From Halalkalibacter suaedae (GTDB lineage Bacteria > Bacillota > Bacilli > Bacillales > Bacillaceae_D), in contig NZ_JAGKSQ010000011.1 in NCBI RefSeq assembly GCF_017939705.1, forward strand, positions 1-64,000: a stretch of 64,000 nucleotides of DNA, in the 5' to 3' direction. A model generated the notes under the pieces. That model had not been told where the DNA came from. It ran no database searches and saw only the letters and a list, made by a program, of their open reading frames with translations. Of the stretch, positions 7,322 to 15,589 are shown piece by piece. Within the stretch, counting starts at the first letter, position 1. The number at the start of each line of letters is the position of its first letter. The position numbers were made by a program, and so were the translations under genes.

Positions 7322-8794
7322 TTATTCAGTAACTGGTTCTTGTTTATAAACAGATTTCTTCTCTTCTTCTGTCGGTTGACTTTCGGGCTTGCGAATGAAA
7401 AAGGCAAGTAACAAAGCAACTCCTGCGATAAATGTAGAGACAAAAAATGTAAAGTTAATTCCATCCATCATTGCATTGTTCATTATCCCTGCTGGGTCCG
7501 CTCCACTTGCTGCTAGTTCGTTCGCCGTTGCTGTTGTTCGTTTATTCATAATCGTAATGAGTAATGCAGAACCAATTGCACCTGATACCTGTTGAAGTGT
7601 ATTGTTCATCGCCGTTCCATGTGGGTATGCTCTCATCGGTAATGTATTTAGGCCGTTAGTCATAACAGGCATCATGACCATCGAGATCCCTAACATCCTA
7701 ATCGTATACAAAACCATAATAAAGACATAGCTTGAAGCAATACTTAATTGACTAAAGTAATAAGTAGAAATAACGACGATTGTCATCCCTATTGCCGCAA
7801 GTATTTTTGCTCCATATTTATCGAATAATCTACCCGTAATCGGTGACATTATTCCCATTACCAGTGCACCTGGAAGCATTAATAAGCCTGATTCAAAAGG
7901 AGATATCCCTTTGATCGTCTGAATATAGATCGGCATAAGGATCATTGCAGAAAACATCGATATTGATAGAACGATCGAAATCGCAGATGACAAAGCAAAC
8001 ATTGGATACTTGTAAATGCGAAATTCAAGCAATGGCTCACTTAACTTTAACTGACGCAAAATAAACATAACAAGAGATACAGCACCAATGATGATAGTAC
8101 CTACAACTAACGAGTCATCCCAGCCATCTTGACCAGCAGCACTGAATCCATAAAGAATACCACCAAACCCTAATGTTGAAAGTATAAGAGACATTTTATC
8201 AAGCGATAATTCTCTATTTTGGAATGTTAAATTATTTAATTTAAATATCCCTAAACCAAGTGGAATTAAGGCAATTGGTAAGACAATGAAAAACAATACA
8301 CGCCAAGAGTAATGCTCTACAATAAACCCTGATAAGGTTGGACCGATTGCTGGTGCAACAATCATAACAAGTCCAAATAGACCCATCGCAGCCCCTCTCT
8401 TTTCAACGGGAAATGCCGCAAGCATAACATTCATTAATAATGGCATCATTAGAGCAGACCCTGAAGCTTGAATCATCCTAGCAGCGAGTAACACCCCAAA
8501 AGTCGGCGCAATCCCAGCTATCAATGTCCCAAGTACAAATAGAGACATCGCCAGGATGAAAATAGACCTGTTCGAATAACGTTGAATAAAATAGGCACTT
8601 GCAGGAATTAATATTCCGTTTACAAGCATATATCCAGTTATTAGCCACTGGGCAGTAGAAGGGTTACTAATGCCAAAATCCAGCATAATTGATGGTAGTG
8701 CAATATTAAGTAGTGTTTGGTTAAAGATCGCAACGAATGCTCCAGCAAATAAAATCGCGATCACACCATAAGGGGGTTTTTTCTCTTCTGTCAT
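7322..8794 (-). CDS. DHA2-family multidrug MFS transporter (EmrB/LmrB type)
   Basis: 490 residues with 14 predicted membrane segments, the hallmark of the DHA2 drug:H+ antiporters. Recognisable signatures are FNQTLLNIALPSI in helix 1 and LVMIVAPAIGPTLSG (motif C) in helix 5. Such pumps expel lincosamides, dyes or other amphiphiles. The start is the ATG twelve bases after GGAGG. The gene stands alone. No TetR or MarR gene is adjacent, but an imperfect palindrome typical of such operators lies 125-140 bases upstream. The drug spectrum is unknown. Confidence 0.88.
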   Translation of the reverse strand: MTEEKKPPYGVIAILFAGAFVAIFNQTLLNIALPSIMLDFGISNPSTAQWLITGYMLVNGILIPASAYFIQRYSNRSIFILAMSLFVLGTLIAGIAPTFGVLLAARMIQASGSALMMPLLMNVMLAAFPVEKRGAAMGLFGLVMIVAPAIGPTLSGFIVEHYSWRVLFFIVLPIALIPLGLGIFKLNNLTFQNRELSLDKMSLILSTLGFGGILYGFSAAGQDGWDDSLVVGTIIIGAVSLVMFILRQLKLSEPLLEFRIYKYPMFALSSAISIVLSISMFSAMILMPIYIQTIKGISPFESGLLMLPGALVMGIMSPITGRLFDKYGAKILAAIGMTIVVISTYYFSQLSIASSYVFIMVLYTIRMLGISMVMMPVMTNGLNTLPMRAYPHGTAMNNTLQQVSGAIGSALLITIMNKRTTATANELAASGADPAGIMNNAMMDGINFTFFVSTFIAGVALLLAFFIRKPESQPTEEEKKSVYKQEPVTE

Positions 8795-8917
8795 TTCTTA
8801 CTCCTCCGTTTATCAATATGAAATAAAAATTTGTTGTTACAATCATCAATTGGTTAATTTCAACCAAAATTCTATCAACCGATCCTTAAGTTTATATATA
8901 AATAGTTTATTAATTAA

Positions 8918-8935
8918 TAGTTCATATACAAACTA
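8918..8935. promoter_or_regulatory. Candidate repressor operator upstream of the MFS pump
   Basis: TAGTTCATATACAAACTA is a near-palindrome with two mismatches per half. It is embedded in a wider inverted repeat, AAATAGTTT...AAACTATTT (8900-8938). The style fits MarR- or TetR-family operators, but no regulator gene is nearby to confirm it. Confidence 0.35.
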
Positions 8936-8938
8936 TTT

Positions 8939-9199
8939 AACTATACTAATCCCTTCCATGACATTAGTCAACAAGTAAAAACGACATCCACACATATATT
9001 GTGATTGCCGCTTTGTTCATTATAAAAACAATAATCTACAGCAAAATGTGACGATCTCATACAAAGAGAACCAGCCATTAAATGTCCAAACAGAAAAATT
9101 AATCCTTCTTCTATTAGAAGTATATCCAATTGTGGACGTGCACACTGATTTCAATTGCTTATTTGCATATATAGTGCTAAAATAAGGATATAATTTAAT
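8939..9199. other. Gene-free stretch ahead of the riboswitch
   Basis: AT-rich, with no convincing gene. TATAAT at about 9189-9194, just before the riboswitch, is the likely -10 of its transcript. I see no clear -35. Confidence 0.4.
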
Positions 9200-9357
9200 A
9201 CTCTAAAGGGGAGTAGCTTTTACATATAAGTCGTCATTACAGGATCTAATCCTCGGCTTACATGGCAACTATTGTTGTTAGCGAGACCTTTACCGTTGAG
9301 GTAAAGTACTCTTTGATTGAAAACACTTTACCATTTAACGGTAGAGTGTTTTTTTAT
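9200..9357 (+). ncRNA. yybP-ykoY manganese riboswitch (copy 1, rightward)
   Basis: Aptamer landmarks in order: CTAAAGGGGAGTAGC, then GTCGTCATTACAGG, the CCTCGGCT segment, GGCAAC, and TTAGCGAGACCTTTACC at 9278-9294. These match the Mn2+-sensing yybP-ykoY class, including the L. lactis example whose structure is known. After the aptamer, GGTAAAG can pair with CTTTACC. A terminator follows (AACACTTTACC/GGTAGAGTGTT, then seven T), so Mn2+ should favour read-through. The first genes downstream are a 57-residue basic peptide and a protein kinase. Confidence 0.92.
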
Positions 9358-9390
9358 AAAATTGATATAAATCGAAAAGGGGTTATATAA

Positions 9391-9564
9391 ATGTTAAAAA
9401 AACTGTTAAAAGGCTTACTCAATAGTAAATCACATTACAAAAAATACTCTAGTAGTGATTATAAGAAAAGATACTCCAATCATCGTCCTTCTTCTTATGG
9501 ACATAAGTATTATCAGAAGAAGCACCGATCAAGTGGTAGATATAGATCCTACAGTAGCAGTTAA
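9391..9564 (+). CDS. Small basic Lys/Tyr/Ser-rich protein under Mn riboswitch control
   Basis: 57 residues, starting at an ATG preceded by GAAAAGGGG at good spacing. The N-terminus MLKKLLKGLLNSKS is amphipathic. The rest is almost only Lys, Arg, Tyr, Ser and His, ending SGRYRSYSSS. There is no membrane segment and no recognisable domain. It is the first gene after the riboswitch and ends nine bases before the kinase start, so the two are probably translated together. A basic, Tyr/Ser-rich peptide next to a kinase could be its substrate or an adaptor, but that is a guess. I know no named family for it. Confidence 0.7.
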   Translation: MLKKLLKGLLNSKSHYKKYSSSDYKKRYSNHRPSSYGHKYYQKKHRSSGRYRSYSSS

Positions 9565-9572
9565 GCAAGATA

Positions 9573-10352
9573 TTGAACTGGTTTCTATTCAATAAAACAC
9601 TCAAGGTTGGGACTGTCCTTAAACAACGATATGAAGTCATTCAATTTATTGGGAGAGGCAGTTATGGTTTCGTTTATCTAGCTGTTGATCGAAAGACAAA
9701 CACGAAAGTTGTTGTTAAACAGCATAGACAAAGACGAGATCACAATAGTATTCAGATGTTAAAAAAAGAAGCTGAGACACTCTCATCCCTTAGACATCAA
9801 TCGATTCCTAGCTATATTGAGTTATTCGAAGAAAAGAATAAGTGGTTTCTTGTTATGGACTATATTGATGGAAGTAATTTCGAGGATCTTATTTTGCTGC
9901 AAGGAAAGTCCTATAATGAAAAAGATAGCTTACAAATTCTCTTCAGTGCATTGATGATTGTTAGTTACTTACATGAGAATAGATTTCTACACCGGGACTT
10001 ACGCTTGCCTAACATCATCAAAAAGGATTCTGAACTGTTCATTATTGATTTTGGACTGGCAATAAAGCTTGAACGTGAAGAAGCCGTTTCGTTAACCGAT
10101 GGGAAGTCTGAAAAAGAATTATTCAAAGAGCAATCATTTAAAAGTGATTTCTATGCACTCGGACATTTTCTCCTTTTTTTACTCTATTCTACTTATGAGC
10201 CACGTTCCAAGCAGGAACAAAGCTGGGAAGAGGAGTTAATCATAAGTAATGAAACGAAGAGAATCATTCGAAAGTTGTTAAGAATTGAGGACAGCTATGA
10301 CCATATTGCTGATATTACCCAAGATGTATCAGCTTTAATTGATAAGCTCTAG
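9573..10352 (+). CDS. Small cytoplasmic Ser/Thr protein kinase (Hanks type)
   Basis: 259 residues and only a kinase domain. The Gly loop GRGSYGFV lies at 27-34, the ATP-binding Lys at 49 (VVVKQH), the helix-C Glu near 66 and the catalytic loop HRDLRLPN at 140-147. DFGLA begins at 159. The catalytic-loop Lys of typical kinases is Arg here (HRDLR in place of HRDLK), yet Asp142 and Asn147 are kept, so activity is likely. There is no transmembrane or PASTA region, unlike PrkC. The start is TTG at 9573 with a weak ribosome site, so translation is probably coupled to the peptide gene just upstream. Both lie behind a Mn riboswitch, and Mn2+ is often the preferred cofactor of bacterial kinases and PPM phosphatases. 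Confidence 0.85.
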   Translation: MNWFLFNKTLKVGTVLKQRYEVIQFIGRGSYGFVYLAVDRKTNTKVVVKQHRQRRDHNSIQMLKKEAETLSSLRHQSIPSYIELFEEKNKWFLVMDYIDGSNFEDLILLQGKSYNEKDSLQILFSALMIVSYLHENRFLHRDLRLPNIIKKDSELFIIDFGLAIKLEREEAVSLTDGKSEKELFKEQSFKSDFYALGHFLLFLLYSTYEPRSKQEQSWEEELIISNETKRIIRKLLRIEDSYDHIADITQDVSALIDKL

Positions 10353-10371
10353 TCTTTCGCTCATTGCTTAA

Positions 10372-10414
10372 AGGCCACTAAAAAAGGTGAAAATCATACC
10401 TTTTTCAGTGGCCT
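10372..10414. repeat. Mini-palindrome family (GGCCACTGAAAAAGG), copy 1
   Basis: AGGCCACTAAAAAAGGTG...ACCTTTTTCAGTGGCCT hairpin directly after the kinase stop, probably acting as its terminator. Its left flank TTTCGCTCATTGCTTA recurs inverted beside the copy at 61756. Confidence 0.8.
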
Positions 10415-10502
10415 CTTTGTTTTGAATAACTTATTTTAGCACCTTATTCATACATATAGGAATCCGAAACTTCTTTCCATCATGATTAAACTCCTACTAT
10501 AA

Positions 10503-10553
10503 AAATAAGCTTCTCGACTGTCTCGTGATATGAGACTTTTTCGACAAGCTTAT
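10503..10553. terminator. Terminator-like palindrome, GTCGAC family copy 2
   Basis: AAGCTTCTCGACTGTCTCG / TGAGACTTTTTCGACAAGCTT hairpin between the convergent kinase and exchanger genes. It matches the palindromes at 7271 and 15911. Confidence 0.7.
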
Positions 10554-10588
10554 ATGTCCCAATTAAGCATTAGGAACATCTTTTGCTA

Positions 10589-11548
10589 TTAATTTCTTAC
10601 GATAATATAAATCATATAAGCAATATAAGCGATCGCCAGAATGATACCTTCTAGCTTGCCAATCTTGAAATTCGATCTAGAAAATACAAGTAAAACTACT
10701 GTTAAGATAAGCATTAAGATGACATCTACAAATATTTTGCTGTCAACAGCTAACGGGGAAACTACAGAAGCCGCACCAAGCACAAAGAATATATTAAAGA
10801 TATTACTCCCGACAATATTCCCTAATGCAATGTCGCTCTCCTTTTTAATTGCAGCTGTTACCGAAGTGATTAGTTCAGGTAACGAGGTACCTACCGCAAT
10901 AATTGTTAGACCAACTAAGGTCTCACTCATTCCTAGTGCCAGTGCAATTTCAATCGCACCATTGACAACAAGGTCACCGCCAAATATAATTGCAGCTAAT
11001 CCTCCAAGAGTAAATAAGATGTTCTTTCCCCAAGGTGTAGCCACAGGAGCTGTGGTCTTATTTGCCTCTTTACTTCGATCACGTCGAGCCACTTCAAAAA
11101 TATAGTATAAAAAGATACCAAAGAACAGTAACAGAATAAGTCCATCACTTCTTGTAATGAAGTTACCATCAGCTGACTGAAGAAATAAGTCGCTTATTAA
11201 GATAAGCAGAGCTGCACCAGCTAATAAAGTAAAAGGAATTTCTTTACGGATTGTTTCACTCTCAACTCGTAAAGGGTAAAGAAGGGCTGTCATTCCAACA
11301 ACAAATGTGATGTTAAATATATTACTCCCAACAACGTTCCCAATCGCTACTCCTGCATTCCCTTCAAAGGCCGCCACCATACTTACAGTTGCTTCTGGAG
11401 AACTTGTCCCGAATGCAACGATCGTCAATCCAATCAATAATGGAGAAATTTGTAAAGCTGTCGCAATACTCGAGGCACCTTTAACAAAATAATCTGCTCC
11501 CTTTATAAGTAAGACAAAACCAATTATTAATAAAACATATGTCATCAT
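10589..11548 (-). CDS. CaCA-family Na+/Ca2+-type cation exchanger
   Basis: 319 residues with about ten membrane segments arranged as two inverted halves. Each half carries the CaCA alpha repeat: GTSSPE with GNVVGSNIFN in the first, GTSLPE with GNIVGSNIFN in the second. The family exports Ca2+ (and in some members Mn2+ or other divalent ions) against Na+, K+ or H+. It starts at ATG 11548 after GAGAGGT. It is the last gene behind a Mn2+ riboswitch, which makes Mn2+ (or Ca2+/Mn2+) export a reasonable reading, since other genes under this riboswitch class are Mn exporters (MntP, YoaB/TerC-type). Substrate is inferred. Confidence 0.9.
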   Translation of the reverse strand: MMTYVLLIIGFVLLIKGADYFVKGASSIATALQISPLLIGLTIVAFGTSSPEATVSMVAAFEGNAGVAIGNVVGSNIFNITFVVGMTALLYPLRVESETIRKEIPFTLLAGAALLILISDLFLQSADGNFITRSDGLILLLFFGIFLYYIFEVARRDRSKEANKTTAPVATPWGKNILFTLGGLAAIIFGGDLVVNGAIEIALALGMSETLVGLTIIAVGTSLPELITSVTAAIKKESDIALGNIVGSNIFNIFFVLGAASVVSPLAVDSKIFVDVILMLILTVVLLVFSRSNFKIGKLEGIILAIAYIAYMIYIIVRN

Positions 11549-11633
11549 TCATCTACCTCTCAAACCATAATAAGACTAGCATAGCCAAAAACGTTAACTA
11601 CCTACTCAATCCACTTTGTTACATTAATTAACT

Positions 11634-12455
11634 CTAGTACACTTCCTCGATTTTCTCATTTTCTAATTGGGAAAGTTTTTGCATCAATCTTCGCTTTTTA
11701 TAGAACATCTGACCTGCCTCACCAATATCACTTACCATTGATTTATTAATAATTGAACCAAAGATCATTCCTGCAATTGGTATCATCTGAAATAACTTCT
11801 TCCACCCAAAGTTATCTCTATATGTCATCATAACCTCTCTCCATCCTTGAACTTGGGACAATGTCTCTGCACTTCTATCCACATGATCATAGTCTGAAAG
11901 TTCGTTCAAAATGGCTTCTTTACCGACAATATCTGATGAAGCAAATTGGAGACATTTTACGATAAAGATTCGTTCTTTCTTATCATTAGGATCATATCCG
12001 TAGCTAACAGCAATTTCTTGTAACGTTTTCAGAGAGATCCCCAAAATAAGTGGGATATCTATGGCTAGAGTAAAGATTCCACCAATCCCGGTTGTTGCCC
12101 CCTGAGTCATCGCAATTTTTTTACTTGAATTGATCATTTTATCACTAATTTCATCCATATAAGTTATAGGTAGTTCAGCAATTACTTCAGTTGTTACATT
12201 GCTTTGTCCTGTTTTTTCGGCATAACGTTTAAAAATAGTCTGTTCCCTGTACAAGTAGCGACCACCTGTTTGAAGGTAGCTCCCGATTTCATTAAGAGCT
12301 AGAGCTATCTTTTTATGGACAAATTGTGGTGTCATGAGATCCAATAATTTGAATGGCAGGCGTCCTAGTCTTTCCCAAAACCACAAACCTTTCTGTTTCG
12401 ATTCCCATTCTTGAATAGAGGCAAACTCTTTTAATAGGTATTCCTTTGTTTCCAT
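11634..12455 (-). CDS. EcsC-family protein
   Basis: 273 residues. The sequence follows the EcsC pattern: an N-terminal helical stretch (EWESKQKGLWFWERLGRLPFKLLD), then ATTGIGGIFTLAIDIPLIL with two hydrophobic hairpins and a final helical segment with GMIFGSIINKSM. EcsC is encoded with the EcsAB exporter in B. subtilis, but EcsC-domain proteins also occur alone and their biochemical role is not known. The ATG at 12455 is chosen over an upstream in-frame TTG because AGGGGAG sits right before it. It lies 19 bases after the Spo0M-like stop in the Mn-riboswitch operon. Confidence 0.82.
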   Translation of the reverse strand: METKEYLLKEFASIQEWESKQKGLWFWERLGRLPFKLLDLMTPQFVHKKIALALNEIGSYLQTGGRYLYREQTIFKRYAEKTGQSNVTTEVIAELPITYMDEISDKMINSSKKIAMTQGATTGIGGIFTLAIDIPLILGISLKTLQEIAVSYGYDPNDKKERIFIVKCLQFASSDIVGKEAILNELSDYDHVDRSAETLSQVQGWREVMMTYRDNFGWKKLFQMIPIAGMIFGSIINKSMVSDIGEAGQMFYKKRRLMQKLSQLENEKIEEVY

Positions 12456-12474
12456 CTTCTCTCCCCTTTCACTC

Positions 12475-12861
12475 CTAAACAATTCTTATATAGTCAATAT
12501 CTGTACTAACTACACCTTGATTAAATGTCATTTTCGTTCTAAATCCGTAAGAGGTCTTGCTAGTTGAAACCGGAATATTAGGATGTAGGATGTACGAGAA
12601 TGCTCTCTTTTCCTCTTTATCTTTGTCAATTGATTTTTCGATTGGAAGTGTAATGGTGTGAAAAATCGTTTCCTCATTAGTAGTATGATCAATACGAATT
12701 AAATCACAGTCGATTTGAAGGATTTGTTGCTCAGTGATCCCACCTTTAATCAAGAAATGACCCTTAATTTCCTCACCTTGCTTAAATGTATCTTTAGGTA
12801 AAACTAGGTCAATTTGTGCAGAACCAATTCCAATTAGTGACGTGTATTTTCTTAATATCAA
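12475..12861 (-). CDS. Short Spo0M-like (arrestin-fold) protein
   Basis: 128 residues. LIGIGSAQIDLVLPKDTFKQ and GHFLIKGGITEQQILQID match the N-terminal arrestin-like domain of Spo0M, the sporulation-control protein. Spo0M is about 258 residues, so only the N-terminal half is present. The stop is clean and is followed closely by the next gene, so this looks like a natural single-domain form. It starts with TTG at 12861, eight bases after GGAGG. It is the first gene after the Mn riboswitch. Its function is unknown; Spo0M relatives act in cell-envelope or sporulation timing. Confidence 0.8.
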   Translation of the reverse strand: MILRKYTSLIGIGSAQIDLVLPKDTFKQGEEIKGHFLIKGGITEQQILQIDCDLIRIDHTTNEETIFHTITLPIEKSIDKDKEEKRAFSYILHPNIPVSTSKTSYGFRTKMTFNQGVVSTDIDYIRIV

Positions 12862-12979
12862 ACTTTGTTCCTCCCTGTTTTTTTAGTTTTTACGTATTTA
12901 CATCTATCATTCAACATTGAGCTTTTTTTCTACTTAGCTCATTTTGGTTACTATCCTGCCAGAACGACTACAATTCACA

Positions 12980-13138
12980 AAAAAACCTTCACCATAAATG
13001 GTAAAGGTTTCAAAAAAATATATATAAGACCTTTACCGTAACAGTAAAGGTCTTGCTAACAATTGTAAATTGCCAGCAGAGCCGAGAGTTAAATCCTCTG
13101 TAATGACGACAATGCTGTAAAAGCTACTCCCCTTTAGG
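12980..13138 (-). ncRNA. yybP-ykoY manganese riboswitch (copy 2, leftward)
   Basis: Read leftwards: CCTAAAGGGGAGTAGC, GTCGTCATTACAGAGG, CTCGGCT, GGCAA and TTAGCAAGACCTTTAC, the same landmarks as the copy at 9200. Next comes an AAGACCTTTAC/GTAAAGGTCTT stem, then the terminator AACCTTTACC/GGTGAAGGTT with seven T. The peripheral arms differ from copy 1, so this is not a recent duplicate. It controls the Spo0M-like, EcsC and CaCA genes. Confidence 0.92.
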
Positions 13139-13229
13139 AAGACTATTTAATTAATTCAATCATACGTGCTTTTTACTGTATTTGTCAATCCTTAGTTTCT
13201 TTCTATTAACTATTTCTGTAAGCTAATTC

Positions 13230-15176
13230 TTAACTTAATCCAGCTGCTCTCTCTAACTGTGCTTGGTGAGAGGCATCTCTCTTGCCATCGACATGTCTTG
13301 TACTGTTAGAAAAATAAACATCGAAATGTCCAGTTATTCCATTGTTCGTAATATACTCGATATCATGTGGCATAAAGCTCATGGAAGCTGCCAATTTCCG
13401 GCCATCAACCTCAACAATAACGGCCCTTGGAGTCCAAGAAAACCCACCCCAAATCGACCTGGCAATATTCGTATCTGTAACCGTTAGTGTTTCTGAATCA
13501 GCATGATTGGCACCAATCGTTCGTTTGATTTTAAAACTTTGACCAGTTATAAAATCAGTTACTGTCGCAGTCTTACCAATAGGAAAAACATATTGTGCTT
13601 CTGCCCACCAATCTAATAATTCACCATGTCGTTCGCTTACAACTGGTTTGACAGCAATCGTATGAACTGGAATGATCAGCTTCTGTCCAATTGTTAATCT
13701 GCTACTTGTTGTTAATTGATTCGCTCGTAAAAGCTCTGCTTGAGGAATACCAAAACGGACACTCAAATCCCAAATATTATCACCAGATACCACCGTATAG
13801 GTGATGTTTGAAACTGTATTTCCACTAGTTTGGGTTGGAGCATTTAACCCATCTGGAATTGTTAAGGATTGTCCAACTTGGATCATATCAGTACGTAAAT
13901 GATTCGCTAATCTAATTGCTTCTACCGTAACATTAAAACGATTTGCGATAACAGATAGACTATCTCCTGGTTGAACCTTATATGTGAAGGTCACTCGATC
14001 AATGGTTTGTTCACTTTCATTTGCATCAGAATTATTGGATGGGACTACTAGGGCTTGTCCAATTTGTAGTGTATCTGAACTTAACTGATTTACAGTACGT
14101 AATGTGGCAACCGTTGTTCCAAAACGGTTAGCAATTGAAAATAAACTATCTCCTGAAACGACTGTATACGTATTTGTTGTTGTATCAAGCGTTGGTGTAG
14201 TAGGTGGTGTTAGATTCGTATTGCCGTTTGGAATAACTAGGCGTTGTCCGATTTGCAACATATCTGTTTTTAAACCGTTAGCTAAACGAAGAGCTTCTGT
14301 AGTTGTACCAAAGCGTTTTGCAATATGCGACAAGCTATCTCCCGAAACAACTGTATAAACAGAGTCAATTATTTGAATCTGAGGAGAGGTGGACGCTACA
14401 GTCGGAATAAGTAACGTTTGACCGACAAAAATAACATCTGAAGTTAAGTTATTTACGTTTCGAATAGCATCGGCAGTCGTGTTAAACTGTTTAGCGATAA
14501 CTGAAACGCTATCACCTGAAACGACTGTATACGTGGTAATCTCTTTTGTGGTTGATGGTGACGTTGTTTCCTTCCTAACGTTTGGTGTGCCAGGCACCAT
14601 AGGAATGACTACTACCTGACCTAATTGTACTTGATCACTTGTTAATTGATTAGCTTCTTTGATCGCTTCAACCGATGATTGATAGTCTCTCGCTAGTACT
14701 GTTAAGTAATCACCAACACCAACAGTGTGAAAAGCTTTTGGGATTATTAATCGTTGATTAAGTTTCAGCGTATCTGATGTTAATCGATTGGCCCGTTTTA
14801 ATTGATCAATACTAGTATTGAATGCACGTGAAATTGTCCAAAGCGAGTCACCAGCTTTCACATAATAAAAAATAGTAGATGACTGCGACACTTGAGTGAC
14901 CCCTGAAGTGGTTTGAGCCGAAGCTGAATCGTTATTCATAACCAAGGGTAGTGATGCAACAAGCATCCCACCAACCACTACCTTAATGACGGATACCCTT
15001 AAGTTAGGATAAGTCCTCCTCATAATTTTTAAAGCAGTTGCTTTAAGATTTTGTTGCTCTCGCTCCTCTCCTAACTCATTAGCAAATTCAGCTAAGCCTT
15101 CATCTAAATGGAGGATTAAGGCAAATTCGTTCTCATTGTTAGTTAATTGTTGAATTTCATGTCGTTGTATGTTCAT
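13230..15176 (-). CDS. Membrane-anchored wall protein with seven LysM repeats
   Basis: 648 residues. A cytoplasmic N-terminus (~60 residues, acidic then basic) leads to one membrane segment, VIKVVVGGMLVASLPLVM (about residues 62-85), which may act as an uncleaved anchor or late signal peptide. Seven LysM domains follow (YTVVSGDSL...IAKRFGTT type), separated by Ser/Thr/Pro linkers. LysM binds peptidoglycan. The last ~130 residues form a separate domain (ITGQSFKIKRTIGANHADSE, IWGGFSW, VEVDGRKLAASMSFMPH, GHFDVYFSNSTRH, ending SHQAQLERAAG). I have seen this shape at the end of other Firmicute LysM proteins but know no assigned activity. The start is an ATG with AGGAGTG six bases upstream; an earlier in-frame start is less well placed. 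Confidence 0.85.
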   Translation of the reverse strand: MNIQRHEIQQLTNNENEFALILHLDEGLAEFANELGEEREQQNLKATALKIMRRTYPNLRVSVIKVVVGGMLVASLPLVMNNDSASAQTTSGVTQVSQSSTIFYYVKAGDSLWTISRAFNTSIDQLKRANRLTSDTLKLNQRLIIPKAFHTVGVGDYLTVLARDYQSSVEAIKEANQLTSDQVQLGQVVVIPMVPGTPNVRKETTSPSTTKEITTYTVVSGDSVSVIAKQFNTTADAIRNVNNLTSDVIFVGQTLLIPTVASTSPQIQIIDSVYTVVSGDSLSHIAKRFGTTTEALRLANGLKTDMLQIGQRLVIPNGNTNLTPPTTPTLDTTTNTYTVVSGDSLFSIANRFGTTVATLRTVNQLSSDTLQIGQALVVPSNNSDANESEQTIDRVTFTYKVQPGDSLSVIANRFNVTVEAIRLANHLRTDMIQVGQSLTIPDGLNAPTQTSGNTVSNITYTVVSGDNIWDLSVRFGIPQAELLRANQLTTSSRLTIGQKLIIPVHTIAVKPVVSERHGELLDWWAEAQYVFPIGKTATVTDFITGQSFKIKRTIGANHADSETLTVTDTNIARSIWGGFSWTPRAVIVEVDGRKLAASMSFMPHDIEYITNNGITGHFDVYFSNSTRHVDGKRDASHQAQLERAAGLS

Positions 15177-15298
15177 TGTGTTCACTCCTAAGCTGTATAG
15201 TTCTCTCTTTATTTTCACCTACTTCTTCAATTCAACTCGAGTTACAATTGATTTTACTTGTTAATTTATGACAACAATCCTTCTAAAATATACGAAAA

Positions 15299-15589
15299 GA
15301 GGCTGGGACAAAAGTGATTTAACTAATTGAATCCGAACAATAATAGTTAGCGGACATAAACCGCTCCTGAAATATACCTCGCTTTCCGAGGGAAGCCGGT
15401 GAGCCTCCTCGTGCTTCGCACTTCGTGGTCTCACCTTTGGCTTTATCATGAGGCCACTGAAAAAGGTGTGATTTTCACCTTTCTTCAGTGGCCTCTTTAT
15501 CATCCTGCAGGAGTCTACGTATATTTCATCCGCTACGTGATATTTTTGTTCGGTGTTTCAGTTAAAAACTTTAGTTATGTCCCAGCCTC
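15299..15589 (-). repeat. Large intergenic repeat, copy 2 (interrupted by a mini-palindrome)
   Basis: Begins GAGGCTGGGACAAAAG and ends CCCAGCCTC, the inverted ends of the family. The internal blocks run in reverse order compared with the copies at 46.0, 56.2 and 60.2 kb. It is interrupted at 15450-15495. Reading frames across it are not genes. Confidence 0.88.
15450..15495. mobile_element. Mini-palindrome copy 2 inserted in the large repeat with 8-bp duplication
   Basis: GAGGCCACTGAAAAAGGTG...CAGTGGCCTC is flanked on both sides by TTTATCAT (15442-15449 and 15496-15503). Removing the element and one TTTATCAT restores the large-repeat sequence to the length seen in uninterrupted copies. This is the mark of an insertion with target-site duplication. 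Confidence 0.75.
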
